From Pholis gunnellus (Eukaryota; Chordata; Actinopteri; Perciformes; Pholidae): 64,000 nucleotides of DNA. The translations under genes and the position numbers were made by a program. Location of the stretch: positions 8,880,800-8,944,799 of the forward strand of contig OU342816.1 of assembly GCA_910591455.2 (NCBI GenBank), in the 5' to 3' direction. Positions within the stretch are counted from its first letter, which is position 1. Each line of letters opens with the position of its first letter. This document shows, piece by piece, positions 12,048 through 26,600 of the stretch. Under the pieces are notes generated by a model. It had not been told where the DNA came from. It made no database searches and saw only the letters and a list, made by a program, of their open reading frames with translations.

Positions 12048-15000
12048 ATTTGATGTGGAGCAACTGATCTTGAAGATAGAAAGATGTTATGTGGACACTT
12101 TGTTGAGTCATCTGTAATTGCCTTTCTATTTATAGTCTTCGTTGTTAGTGGCGGAGTTACACTTGTTGCTGCACAAGACGAGTTGGCCACCACAAGTGGT
12201 CCATACACACGTCATGTTGTAATTCTGGGTTCTGTATTAAACAAATGAATGCCGTTGTCACCGAATCAACCGTCACTGAAAATCTAAACGTTGGTATTAA
12301 TGGTTTATAGGTTGGAACGTTACAATATTTAATTTATTTGATTGGACTTAGCGTAGAAATGCAGAGACGCCATGGAAAGTTTTATCTCTGGAATGCTACA
12401 GTTTAGAAAACCACTTTAAATTGCCTCTACTCCGAGCGACTGTGGCTAAGTGGAGAGCAGGGCCGCCCTTCAATTAGAGGATCGGTAGTTCGATCCACGT
12501 CTCCGCTCCCCTGTCGATGCATGTCGATGTGTCTTTGAGCAAGACACTTAACCCCAGCAACAATTGCTCCCGTAGCTGTGCCTACGGTGTGATAGAATCT
12601 GTATGTCGCTTTGGACTCTGGTGTGATTGTGTCCCTTTCAAAGTTTTGTAATCCAGCATGGAACAAGTGCAATGTTTCTTGGTTAGTACATCTCTCTTAT
12701 CAAGACTCTGGTCCACTGCCAGATATCTCAACAATTTATCCACAGATCGCCATGAAATATGCGGTCGATGGTCATGTTATCGATCTATTATTCACCAGAG
12801 GATGAATTCTTTGAATCAAAACTTGCATGTGAAGCAAAACTTCAAGGTCAGGTGAGAAACAGGACTTGGGTTTAAGCTTAGTCATGTACAGTATCAGTGG
12901 CATTTTGACTCTACTCTTTGATGGTCCATAATGTTAAATAGAATAAGTTTTGATTCAAAATGCAGCTGTGTTTATTTATTTAATACAAGAGGATCACCCA
13001 GGAAGTGAACCAGTGAATCATGAGTTGACCTGATTGGATTTACAAGTCGTGTCTTGGATATCCCAGAAAGACGTTCAATAGCCCCCAGAGGAGTAGATTG
13101 GTGGTGCATCAGTGCAACAGCGGTGAGCGATAGCAGCATCTTTATTTTTTCCTGTTGTGAAAAAGAAGAGAAACAAAGCAATTTGAGCGATAACAATGCC
13201 TCGCCCAAAATGATATGTCAAGAGCTGCTGTGTACAGATCCGGTAAGATGTGAGCTAGCGCTTCATTTCATTATGGTTGTCTCTGGTGACCATCAGGGAA
13301 AAACCCGGTTTCACTGCACAATGAAATTGGTCCAAAACAGTGAGAGTGAAAGTATTTGCTGGACTATTGGTGTTTTGGTGGATGGTATAAAAATGTACAG
13401 CGGTAAAAAAAAAAACACGCCCATACACTCCGTTTACTCTGCAGTATATTCAGTCAGTTACTCTTGGCAAAAAAAAAAAGAATGAACCCAGAAAAGCAAG
13501 GCTTAACACCACAAACCATTCATAGCAATCTTTCGGCTTTCAGTCCCATTTTTCCATAATTGAGTTGGGGGTTTGTGAATGCATATAATCACTGAAAGTC
13601 CTCACAGTTACAGAAACATGAATTTAGTGTGACTGTGTTAAAGTGTGCACTCCTGTGTGTATGATTATTCTCAGCTTAGATTTTGCATACAATGCTCACA
13701 GCACAGATCTCGCTGTGTGCATGATCTCATGTATCCAGTCTCATCTGTGTTTGTCACCGTCTTTTTTCTTTGTGTCTGAAAAAGGAAAACAAATCCTTTT
13801 ATATTTACAGTCACATGCATCAGCATGCCATTGCCCCGCTCACCTTGTTCTCATGAGACTCTTTGAATGTAGACAAAGGAATATTTCCAAATGTAATACA
13901 TAATTGTATGTCTTATGGCACCTTGATTTCCTTGATGTGCATTTGATGTGAAACCCAGTAGTATAAGTAATCTGTGCTACTTTGAAGACGGTGTATTGAT
14001 GAGCATGAACGTGAGATGGATCGTTGTGAAGTGGATTCACATTAAAACCCTATTATAAATGAAATAAGAGACATTTGAAGAGAAAAGGAGACACACACAC
14101 ACGCACACTCTTGCATGAATACCTAACCCTCGGGAAAAGATCACGGTAGCTAATCCATCTCAGCAAGGTGGAAGATGCTTATTTAAACGCTTCACTCACA
14201 AATTAATTTCACACATTCCTGAGGCTCTGTAAGTGATCAGTGAAGAAAAATAGCACGCTCTTTTCTCACACCCCTCTCTGAACAACATTAAAGAGTGTGA
14301 ATATTTAATCTGTTTTTCATCTGTTTCTCTCTCCCTCCTGTCACCCTTTAATGGTCGATGTCTTTGTTTTATCTTTACTTCTTCCTGTCTGTCTTGTTTT
14401 TTTACTCATCTGACCTCCTCCCCTTTCCTTTTTCCTTTTAACGTCAATCACTTTCTCTGTCCTTCAGGCATTGGCACCCAGGATGGTGGCGCCAAGAAGG
14501 ATGAGGATTTCAAGGGCAAGTCCCAGAGGCAGGTCCAGTTCAACCCGGGACAGACCAGAGCCACGTGGCGGGTTCGGATACTGACTGATGGGAAGTACGA
14601 GCAAGCGGAGACCTTCCAGATTCTGCTATCGGAGCCGGTGATGGGGGTGATGGAGTTCCCTGCCACAGCAACAGTTGAAATCCTGGATCCTAGTGACGGT
14701 CAGTCCTTATATCCTGCACTCAGCACACTCATATATATAGTTTGAGGTTTAGACCATTGTATATTCTTAGGCAGGGAAAATGTGTTGGAGCTATTTTTCT
14801 CGACATTTCAATCACAATAGACTGTAATAGCTGAACGCTCTCTGAGGTTTTTCTATTCTGGCAGTTACACGTTCTAGCTACTGAATACAGATGCAGAATA
14901 TTAGGTGTTGGCAACATTTTTTTGGCCAGTTTTTTTATGGGGTTCATATATGAAACTCAAAAAGATTATAAAGAATTATATTGCATATAAAAACAATATT

Positions 15001-15622
15001 GATTTAATCTGTATTTTCCTTAATATATATGTCTTTATTCAGTTTAGTGTCCCCATTCCATGGGGTATCCATTGGGGTATCCATTACATAATTAAAAATT
15101 TGAATAAAACTTCCTCGATGACGGTATGGAGTATTCATAGGAGGTGTTTGCCTTATGCGTCTGAACGGGCCAATGCAACAGACGCAGTGAAGTTTCGGAC
15201 AGTTATTATGCACGCCACACAAGTATTCTTGTTACAAAGCAATGAAAAATACACAACCCAGTACTCCGTATATCACGTTTGTTGTGTGAAGCATCAGTCA
15301 CAACTTGGCACACACAGAATGAAGAATTGTCAACATAAGCACTGTCTGCTGTAGATATGGAGTCATGTCAAATCTCTCCACAGGGAATAAGGAGACACAT
15401 GACATCCAGTGGGGATTTGTTGTAGGGAAAATGATTGTGCTGTGTTTTTTCACAGTAGAATGCTTATTCCTACAACACAATGATACAAATAAGCAGTATG
15501 ATTAGAGCTTATTCATTTCTCCATTGCCATCAGGCCAAACCAATGGTTGCCAGCCAAATTTGAAATTGCTGTTTTGCGATGGTCAACTTTGGTCAAACCC
15601 TAATGGTTAAGTAGAAAAAGTG

Positions 15623-15672
<50 letters not shown>

Positions 15673-18600
15673 CTTCAACTTTTTCACTTAAATTGGTTGT
15701 AATCTGCAATTTTCACTGCAATTTGTATCTCAGCCTGCAAACTGAAATGCTAATGGGATTTGGATAGTGTGACAAACACACTCTGGCTACTCTGCTCCAT
15801 CAAAGTCAGATTTACTCTTCTGCCGCATTACAGTCAGTTCTATGTGCGCCTCTGCTCTGCAACTTTTAAGTAATTATAGATGTGCAACAAAGACGGAAAC
15901 ACTGAAGCTTCCATTACAGTGTCGCACAACAGCTGCTGTCATCATTCTCTCTCTCTCTCATTTGTCTTCTCGTTCCCTCACTTTCACTATGTCGTTATCT
16001 CTCTCTCTCTCTCCTCTCACATTCTTCCTCCTCAATCCATCCTCCCCTGTGGGTTAATTACGTTGTGTGTGGAGGGCAGGGCCTGGTTTGTTCTCTGTCA
16101 TCTCCGGGGATTGTCTAATGTGACAGAGATGTGCCACTCTGTACTCTAATGGGCCAGTGAAGCTCCAGCTATGCCTGTGGCATTAGCTGTACTCCAGCTT
16201 CTTTCTCTAATGATGAAAACTGGCTTTGTCGGGTCCCCCCCCCCCCCCCCCCCCCCCCCCAAGAGGATATGTCAGCTAGGCTAATAGCTTTAGAGCAGGC
16301 GAGAAGATCGCTAAGCTTTAACCAAAAGTGCTCCAAAATTAAGGAGACCTTAACAAGCTGAGTTTGTTCTTACAGCACGGACAGTCTCTGTTGCACGAAG
16401 GCAAGAGCTTTTTGTTTTTGCCAGTTTCTTTTTGTTTTAGTTGTAAGAATGCGTAGTACCCTTCGCCACCCTTCTATATTCGCCTGTTGCCACTTTGATT
16501 AATAATTGTCCTCTAGTGCGGTTGCCTGTGGTGCACCCTCTTCCAGTGCTGCAGCAGACAAAAAATCTTTTTAATTACAGGGTGTGATAGCCTTCCTCCT
16601 GCAAAACTTTGGGACTTTCTTCATATATAATCCATGTACAGTGCTGACTGAAGATGAAGGTGGCAGCCTGCTGTTTGACTGTTTGCTGCAAGCAATACCA
16701 GCATCTTGCTATATATCTTTCTTGCTTCCTCTATATAGCAGGGCTGCCATATATCAGTAGAGCTGGTACTCCACTGCATTTCACACCAAGGTCATTCCCC
16801 TAAATGATGAAAAATTGTTTTCTGCTTTGTAATTTTTTTTTTTTATCTGAGATGGCAAGGCCATCTGTAGCCAAGCACATCCTTGTGTAATTATGAGAGC
16901 TTTGTCTCCGTTAGGATGTACAATCTCTTGACTAATATAGGACACAACAAACGAGGGACTGCATTGTGAGTTTGCTGCTACTTTGAACAGTGTCATGGTG
17001 TTGCGCAGTGTTTAGTTACATAGTGCTATCAACTGTAGGTCTGAAAAGGCTGTTTTCTGATACATTTACGGTTATATTTTAGGCGTTGAGCTTATGGGCC
17101 TACACAGTTTTAAAAACTGGTGAAGAGTAAAATGTGCAAAACAATAAATCAGACCGTAGTAACAAAGAAAATATGCCTGCATCCATTGAATATTCATGAA
17201 ATTATCAATAATGGAGAAGTTCTAGGTGTAGAAATAAAAAACAAAGGATTTTGGCAAGAAAATAGCAAGATCAGGTGCAGCTGTACATCCTCTGTAAAAG
17301 CATTTTTTTTTAATTTCACCGCATGAATGTTTTTGAATGGCTGTTTGTTTTCCACCAGGAGGTGAACTTGACCCACTTGGCTGAAATTTAGCTTTTCTAA
17401 TACTTTGGTGTATTTAGAGGCACTAGAAGAGCCAAGTGTGAGGTGAACTGTGAAAGAACTGTGAGGAGAAGAGGTGTGCAGCGTGTGATGAGAGAAGAAA
17501 ATCAGGGTAACGCGGTGTGTGTGTGTGTGTGTGTAATAGGTAAACAGTGGACCCTAATCCCCTGCTATGCGTCCTTGTACCCCCCGGGGAGTGACAGATT
17601 GTGGGCAACGATAGAAAGGAGAAATAGAGGAGAGGGGAGAAGATTGAGAGGAGAGAGAGAACGATTTAAGGAGAGTTACCATAAGAGAAGAGACATTTTT
17701 TGGCTTCCTGCGGTGCGTAAGATTGTCTTATGTTGATGGCTTCATCCCAAAGAGTCATCTCAGGTGTTGATCTCTTTTTACGCTGGGTGTTGAAATAAAC
17801 ATCTACATTTCTTCTTTCGCTGATTTGTCACACTCCAGCCCTTGCCATTTTGATGCAAGTTTGTGTTATACAAGCAAACGAGCAACGTGTCTTGAAGCTA
17901 CCATCATTCACTCACTCATTCATTCACACTCTCGCAGAGAAAGGGGGTAGAGGGAGTCACAAGAAGATCTGGGACGAGCTGAAGCTCCGTCCACTCTGCT
18001 CGTGTTTTTTTGTATTGGTCCCTGTGCGTCTGTGGAAAAAAAAAAGCTCCAGCATTTATTGTTTCTATAATGCCAGTAAGTTCTCTGCTTTGATAGATGA
18101 TGCTTTCACTGGCTCTAAGTCTCTCTCTCAATCACAAACTCTTCTCAGCGAATGGAGAGAGGAGTGGAGCACGAGAGAAAAAGAATAAAAACAGATGCTG
18201 ACCCCTCTGTGTATAGAGGAGTCGATGTGTCAAAGCTCCCAGCTGATTCCCCTCTGTGGGATGAACTGAGAGGCTTGCATGTGTAATTGTCTGTGACACA
18301 CCAGGCAGTAAGAAACACTTCCAGAGGGGTCTCTTTGAAGAGTCCCTCTGGTTGCGTCAAACCAAAAACTGTGTTGGAGGGTTATTTTTGAATATGAATA
18401 AGCACACTGCAGGACTACCACTTCAATAGATCTGAATAATAAAATGTCAGCTGCAGCTCACTAATGCAGAGCCAGAACAAAAGCCTGTATCAGTCCATGA
18501 TGGCCTAATGTACTGTGAATTTTGGCAGATTGTTATACATGTCGTTGGCCTTTTTTTTTCTCCCTCTGACTCCCTCTACTCGTTCTCTTTTCTCCTCCGA

Positions 18601-21600
18601 ACAGAGTCGACTGTGTTCTTCCCTGAACAGATCAGCACCGTGGAGGAAGACGTTGGAGAGCTTTTCATCCCGGTACACCGCAGTGGAGACATCAGCCAGG
18701 AGCTCATGGTGGTCTGCTACACGCAGCAGGGTATAGACTAGCCTTTTTTCACCTCATCTAACCCTTTTACCCTCGGTCTACCTCGCCTGCCTGCCGGCTT
18801 TCTGTTCAGACTCATGTTAGATGGTGAATGTTGTATTTAAGGCTCGATAGATATTTTTCGACCACATGTTTAGTGTTTACATAATTATAGTGTTTGAGGT
18901 ACAGATGAAACATTATTGAACGTGTTTTATGCTACACAGATTATCATACACAATCATAACAGCAACAGTAATATCTTAAATGTAATTTCTGTTTTGGTTT
19001 CCTGCTCACAGTAAAAAAAAAAACATGTCAGTCAATTTCAGAATGATAGTAGTTAGCAATGAGTGTCAGGTGCACCTGCCGCTCTTTCCCCATTTGGCGG
19101 TGCCAATGAAATATGTTTAACACTTTTCATTGGCACTCTGCATTTGCATTCTCACAAATGGAAGGTTGCAGCATAAGCCCATCTGTACTGTATGTAAATG
19201 AGCTGTTAGCCGGTGCTTTTTCAAAATGTTACAGTAGTTTATTCAAACTATTAACCGGCTTCCATACAACCTCGGAAACAGGGCCACTCTCTTTGTGAGA
19301 ATTCAAATTACTTTCAGTTACTTAGTTGCAGCCGGTGAGGTCTGACAGTGTGTGGAAATGTACATACTTTAGCCTGTATGTTCTCCTCATGCTGTTAAAT
19401 CCCTTGTCATTCGATTTAGAGAAATGAAGGATAACGCATACAGTAATTAGCCTAATGAAGGCACTTGTTGTCAAATGTCAAAATGCTACACCACAGGTTT
19501 CATTTGGAGAAGACCTGTGGGATTGGTTTGTTCCCATTGTATTCTGACATTAAACTGACTGACATGCTTTCTGCAATTAAAGGTCAAACTTTCACAAGCT
19601 GTAATTGCCACAGCCTGAATGTTGAATGAAACGAAAAAGGGAAAAATCTATCTTATTACATTATTCATGGTTGTTTGTTAACCCCTCTCAATTTCCTAAA
19701 CTTCATCACACTACTTTATACATAACATTCAGTGTAATATGACTTTGTATATGATAATAACTAGTTAAAATGTAGTGGATCAGTTATAGAAAAAAGAATG
19801 TACCTGAAGCTGAGCACTCAAATACTGTCTGAAAACCTGCTTTAAGTACCAAGGGCTCAAGTTTTCTAAAGCCTTTTTATACAAACTATATGTTTAAGTT
19901 ATGTCATTTTGAAATGTGAATTATTTCTCAATTTCTTTCTTTCTCTCCTTTTGCTGGTCCCTCTGAAGGTTCTGCCTCAGGGACGATTCCCACTACCGTT
20001 CTGTCTTACTCGGACTACATCTCCCGTCCGGAGGAGCATTTCAGCGTCCTTCGCTTCGACAAGGGCGAGAGGGAGAAGCACTGTCGCGTTGTGATTATCG
20101 ACGACTCTCTGTACGAGGGAGAAGAGAGCTTCAACGTCACACTGTCGCTGCCTCTCGGGGGCCGTCTGGGAATGCACTACCCCACCGCCAAAGTCAATAT
20201 CCTGGAAGACATGGATGACGGTAAGGCATGCCGGTGCTCTCTCCCATGTTTCTATTTCCAGTGATCTTTCTGTGCAAGTAATAATAAGAAAGGTCTCTGG
20301 TTAAACACGTTTCCCTTTGAATGTGATGTACCCAAATCACATGGATGAGAGGTTGTGGTGAACTTTGCAAAAGGTGTTAAATGATTAAATGTATGTCTGC
20401 TTGGTGTGCGTATGTGTAGGGCTTTACGGTTATGCATACATGCAGTATATAGATGGGACACAGATGGGCATTCATTTAACACATACAGGCGCATATAATC
20501 ACAGTGTTCGGGTATCCATAGACCTAGACGTTCTGGTGAAGTGCCATCACAGAAGTTCACTCACTCGCTTGTTTACAGACTTACTGAAACACTCTGGCGT
20601 AGACTCTTCACGCAGTCATATGGAGTCAAACTCCTGTCTCGCTGTCATTCAGACTATTTTTAATTAAACTCGAGACTCACGCAGGAGTGCAGTCTGACCA
20701 TGTTATGAAGACATGTCAGTGGTCTGATTTCATCCTGTTACAACATTGTATGGACAAAGTAGATTCCATCTTTTGACAGGCAGAGAAATACGTAGAGGCT
20801 TTATCCGGGGAGGGACAAGCCTGCTGGGAAATACTTATTCCAATCGACAGGTATTCTCATCACCATCTCACTATTATGCATTGATTTACTTTATAGACTT
20901 AGAAAGATTGAATGTCTCTGCTCAAGTTCTTTTGCTAAATGCCATGCTATAGATTTTAACAATACAAGTTGTACTCTTTTTTTTTTTTTTCTAGACAAGA
21001 GAGTACTGGTGTTATACATATGAGTCAAATTCCAGCAATCTATACAAATAGGTTTGAATTTGCATGATCAAAGCCCTGTAAATAGGTTCAGGGATGTCTG
21101 TCCTGTCCTTACAGTCAGGAATCAAACTAGAGAGATGCAAATTATTTAAAAAATTCTGATTTCCTGATACCAAAATCTTAGTAAGCCAATATCTAAAGTG
21201 GAGTTATTAGGAAAACATATCAACAAAGGAATAAGATCCAATTGACCGTCATCTAGTCTAACCGAGTGTAAATGATTTATTCTCACTGCTCCTGTGTCCT
21301 AAATACATTTTTTCATCTTCCTGGTTGAGTCCCTTCTCAACTTGTTAAGTAGAAATTGAATTAATAACTTATCATATTCTGTAGTGGGAAATGATTTCCT
21401 ACATTTAGCTGCCATTCAAAATAACTACAAAGGACATAAGATAAATATTAAAGGTGCTAAATTACAAATTCAGAGAAAATCTATGATTTAGGGATTGACT
21501 CCACACGACTCTCAACATGGCCACAGCTAAGCCAGCGTCTTGGAGCTAACAGTGCTAATGGTGCTAACAGTGCAAACAACTGCAACAGTTCACAGAGAAG

Positions 21601-23016
21601 CTGGGATTACTGGGGTGACTTGATTCTCTCCTCAGGCCATTACTCCACTATATCTTTATATTGCAAATAGTTCTTTGCTGCTATATTAATGCTCTCAATT
21701 TTGAATTGAGATCCTTTAATACAATTATTTCATAGAACATGAGGCCAAAAGATGGGTGCCAGCAATTAGGTCAGCTGTTGCATGTAGCTTTGCACAAAGT
21801 GTAGAACTGCACTTTTTTTTTTTACCATTTGTTCCTTTTTCAAAACTAGTCCATTATCTACTATGCATTTACCTGCATCGACCGAAACAGGCTTTCACGA
21901 GTATGCGCGGTTTATCTAATCCAGTACTGCACACACATGCCACTGGTGGCTGTGTTGGTAAGTGGCCTGCATTGCCCTTAACAAGCTAGCAGAAATACTT
22001 TTACTTCTATTAAAGGCATATCAAAATATATTTAGTCTATGAAGAACAAATTTAGGGCTGAGCTTCCTATTACAGGAGGATATGTCTCTTGAGAACTGTA
22101 AGCCTTCAACGCTGTTTTAACGCACCACCTCCCTCCTGATTTTTATTTATGGGTGCACTAATACATTTATTCTTCAAGCAGTAGCCTTATGTAGTTGTTA
22201 TTTAGCCTGTTTGAGGCTATGAATATTCATGCTGGCGCTGGGTCTGTATTCGTCAGGACTGTGCACCACAGGAGAGCAATCCAGTGAGCTATCCAGCACC
22301 TGGAGAGCGCCAAATAAATGGATAAAGCCCTTCTCTGTATTATGTGAAATTACATTCTTATGCAGTTTCACAGAGTGATGGAAATTTACTGAAATGGTTT
22401 CAAGTGGGTTTTATTTCCCATCTTATGTCACATTAATTATGCCATTCTATCCAGTGGTTAGGGGGTGTTACTGTAAATCTTTAAAAAATCAAGACTTATT
22501 TCACAATTTTGTCTCTCAGTCTTCCTTTTATTTAGTCTCAAATTGTTTGTATCAGAAATAATACTGTCAGAGACGACTTGTCATGCCATTGACAGACTGA
22601 GATTAATAAAACAATGATGACTTGCAACTGAGAGCTCGTTTAGGGATACAATAGCCAAATTGAATGTGTGTGTGTGTGTATGTGTGTGTGTGTGTGTGTG
22701 CGCATGGAGGCATCTTGGGGCTAGTTAACAAGAAACATGACACACTGTCTTATTGTTAGTGTATTGTCAGAAGACTTCAGTCGTGGCGCTGAGTTCAAAG
22801 GAATAGAAAATGTGTTTGTGAAAGCCCAAATCCAGTGAGAGATGATGTGTCATTTTTATCCTCCCAGAGGATAATACACCATCTGACAGTGCTCTAATAC
22901 CTGCACCCAGGCTGTCAAACTGCACCCTCAACTCGCCAAGGAAAAAAGAAAAATAGTGACGACGCTCTGTGTTTAATTGTGTACATGGCTGCCTGCGTCT
23001 GCTCTGCATGTGTGTT

Positions 23017-23055
<39 letters not shown>

Positions 23056-23239
23056 CTGTGGGTACAGTAAGTTAATGTTAGACCTCAAATTCTGCATCAA
23101 AGGCAAGTGGTGAGAAAAGCTCTTGTAAAACTCCAAGTGTGACTGCTAGTGCGCTCTCTAGACCCATTTTTTCCTTCCCCCAGGTCAAAGTCAAGTTCAG
23201 TCCACCGTTCTCCTTCCATCTATTTCTCCACTACCACCA

Positions 23240-23294
<55 letters not shown>

Positions 23295-23656
23295 CTCGCA
23301 CACTGAAAAGAACAAGACCCAGGGGTGTCTGCTAGATTTAGTGCTTTATCAGATTAAACTGTACAGTACCTGTCGCCCTGAGTGTTGCTTGCGCCACATG
23401 GCTGCACACTCTGACTCAAAGTGAGTGTTGTCATCTCCTTGTGCCCTGCCAAGGAGAGAGGACACTCAGACTTTCTCAGTCGAGTGCATATGGCCACAGC
23501 TGAGTTTGTAGAATTGTAGATTAACTCTGAGTATTTCTTGGAAACCCAGTCCTTCATTTCAATATTAGGGCGGCCTTACTGTTGGCCACAGTTACCAAGC
23601 ATCACAATTGCTAGCTTCGTGCTCGTTTGTACATTATGCCCTTGCTGTTGATATGA

Positions 23657-23689
<33 letters not shown>

Positions 23690-26600
23690 ATATATAATAT
23701 AACGATACAAATGACAGGATGGGTGCTGGATCAAATACATATCTAGCAGAATTAAAACAGATAGATCCATACAACAAGTCGCTGTAAAAGGATGTCTCTT
23801 GATGTGTAACGTTTGAAGTACAAAGTATGCTTGTATATGCACATTATGGGTATTTAAGATAGCGACTCTTTGTACTTGTAGGAAGAGCTTTGTGCTCGAA
23901 ACGTGTCACGGCAATGAAAATCCTTCTAACAGGAGCTATTCTGTGTGGAGCTATCTGTTTTAATTCTGCTAATTATACATAAATGCCATCTTCCACCACA
24001 TATCTTGAATTAGCATACAAGCAGCAAGCAAGTATGAAAGTCATTTTTCTTCCTTAATTTTTCCTTCAAATTTAATTTTAAAAAGTACAGAAAGTAGTCA
24101 ACAAAAAAACAAGAGAAACAAGAAACTTATTTTAAAAATGTAGTTAATCTTGTGAAGAAGAAACAGTCAAAAGAGCACAATCAGCAACACTGTAGGAACA
24201 ACACTACACAATAAACAGGAATTAAAAACACTTGCAAGAATCATAAAAAACATCATATAATAAAGCTTAAAAATGTCCAAGGGGAATGTAAGACTTTAAT
24301 TTGAGGACAGTTTGCAGTTCATTCCATTTAAGTACCTTCAACCAGTTCTGCCAACACTAGTGCGTGAGGAATATCTACGGTTCAGTAGTAACCGGATCGT
24401 GTACTGTAGTTACAAGATTTAAATGACAGAGGAGACGAGAGGTAGTTTTTAAGCTTCAACTGTAGAACTGTATAGAAGAATAGCATGAGGTTGTTATTTC
24501 TTCTTGGCTGTAAGGAGGTCTATCCAACTGTGTGATACAGAGAACAATGATGTGTCCGAAATGTGTAGTTAAGCGTAATGCACAATGAAACATAGAGTCC
24601 AACAGCTGAATCTTGAATGAGTCTACTTGTCAAGCAGCATTTTTTGTATTTTTATGACTTAGCAAGAGTAATATGCGTGCCATTTTGAGTCTTAATGGCA
24701 GGAAAGTCGGGGAGTTGGATACCATGTATTTGGTCTTTTCTGCATTTAAAACTAGTCTGTGATTAAGTAGTCAGACTTAGGATAAATCAGGGCCTGGGCT
24801 GGAATGGAGTCCGGGCCATGTAGAATTGTATCTTCAGCAAAAGAAATGGGCATTAAAGATTTGGAAGCAATATGTTATTCATGTATAATGCATACAGCAA
24901 TGGACCACGGATAGACAACTGTGGCAACTCATTTCTAATAGTAAGCTGGCTTGATATACCTTCAGCAACAACAGTCTGAGTTCTCTCTGTAAGGAACCAC
25001 ATAAGCGTGGCTTCATCCAGACATAGTGACTGCAGTTTGTGGAGTCAATTGTATCAAATGCTTTTGGGAAGTCTATGAAGAGAGCCGCAGAAAATAGTTA
25101 AACCAAATAAAGGGAGCAAAACGTGTACATTATACCCATGCATGAAAACATTGTCAGCATCACCACATTACCTTGTTGCTCCTCACTTTTTTGGCCTGTG
25201 ACTCCTAAAAGTTAAGCAGTGTCTACTTGCAAACTCCTTGTGACAGGTTGCATAATGTAAGTCAGTCAAGCTCATTAGTGATGTTTAATATTTATTAAAG
25301 GCCTGAACTGTGTATAAGAAGTGGACGTAGTCACCGTGACGTCACCCATTGGTTTGTGGACTGCCTATATGAAGCCTCGAGTTCGGGGGGTGAAGCGATA
25401 AAATTGTCCGGTATTTCGCAATTAAAATCACAAATATGAGAAAAGTTGGAAAAAAATAAACATGATGCATGTAGCTGAACATAAATTATTATACGTATGC
25501 ATTCGAATCCCAAACACCAATGGGAGTTTGAAAGATAAGAAAAGTATCTTATGTTCCATGTTAATATTTACAGACAATGTTGTAAGAGCTGAGTCCCCTA
25601 CTTCCAAAAGCAGGGGCCCTTCTTTAGAGGACAGCTGAGAATGCTCTGTAAACTGTATTTAAAGGCACAGTTCAACACAAATGGCTACAAACACCCACAC
25701 ATAGTAATTATCACGATTTTGGCTTTACACCTTCCCCAGCCCTCACACACTCTTCAGAGTGATAAACCACAAGCGTGGCCCCAGAGGGGAGAGAGGATGC
25801 AGTTCTCACTCATCAGTCATCGCTCGCTCCCTCTTGTGGTGTCAAGAATTTGTCGTCGCCGACCGCAGTCAAGACATGTGTGAATGCAGACACGTATATT
25901 AGCGCTGGTGCAGAAGTTTTCCTCTCTGGGCATAAAAGGAATGTGTGCCAGATTGCTTACGTAGTGTTTACAGTATGCTACATCCGCAACTATTGTTGAC
26001 GCATGCATTTACGCAACAATGATTATCCAAAAAAACACACTTACCAGCCCCCGCGCTCTTTACCAGAGTATTTGCTTAGATGTTTTTATCCATGTGTTTT
26101 TCCCACCTACACAATCTGTAATATTCCTCTTGTATTCTGCCATTGTGCAAGTACACAAATTCTATTTGCATTACAAACCAGCACTACATCTGTTGGGTGA
26201 AACCGAGTGTGTCGGGGGAAAAGGTAAGAGAGAAAGTAAGATGCCTTGAGGAACCTCAATGTCTTTGGATGTAGCGAGGGGGCACAGGCTGCACTCGATG
26301 TGGTGATATTCCCTGAGTATTCTTGCCCTGGGCTGTCACTTATTGTGTTAAATTGAGAGTCAAAACGTAACTGCAGTAACGTTTCTCATTCCCTTAGTTA
26401 AGTATATGCTTATCTTTTGTTATCTGGCCCACTTAAAGTATATAAATACAATATAAAGGTTCATATATCCGTAAAGTAATATTCAGGAAAAAGAAATATC
26501 TCTGGACTGCTGAAGTATTTGATCATGACACAAAAAGATGATAATACGCGTGCTATTTTTGGATTATATGCCAGAATATAAGAAGGGAGCCGAGTGAGAG

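Larger units (their letters stand above)
5917..14467 (+). other. 8.55 kb frem2 intron with repeat remnants
   Basis: The flanking exons join in frame (…TSFI then GIGTQD…), so no coding exon is needed between them. The intron contains a perch-type dispersed repeat (6005-6511), a Tc1-like transposase remnant (9438-9830), (TG)n arrays (11756-11795, 12008-12045), a pyrimidine-rich stretch (about 10840-11400), an AFC-type SINE (12433-12625) and a diverged second copy of the 6.0 kb repeat (about 12700-12800). Confidence 0.8.
5770..14698 (+). other. frem2: Calx-beta domain 1 of frem2 (exons 5770-5916 and 14468-14698)
   Basis: The two exons encode residues 1-125 of the visible protein. The first carries the Calx-beta opening strands with EKEYYVVDEEDKFLEVVLRR. 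The second carries the closing half with the FNPGQT segment and ends near VEILDPSD. Both exon boundaries are in phase 1, and the module is interrupted by an 8.55 kb intron. Calx-beta domains in FREM proteins are proposed calcium-binding immunoglobulin-like folds. Confidence 0.88.
14699..18604 (+). other. 3.9 kb frem2 intron
   Basis: No coding exon is required here (DPSD joins ESTVFFPEQ in frame). It contains a (TC)n(AC)n array at 15622-15668, CT-rich DNA near 15950-16020, a 26-base C run at 16235-16260 and a (GT)n array at 17513-17534. I see no gene. Confidence 0.8.

Noticed and set aside
12443..12495. Possible tRNA gene (A and B boxes)
   Set aside because: The downstream body and spacing are those of a SINE, and no full cloverleaf is evident.
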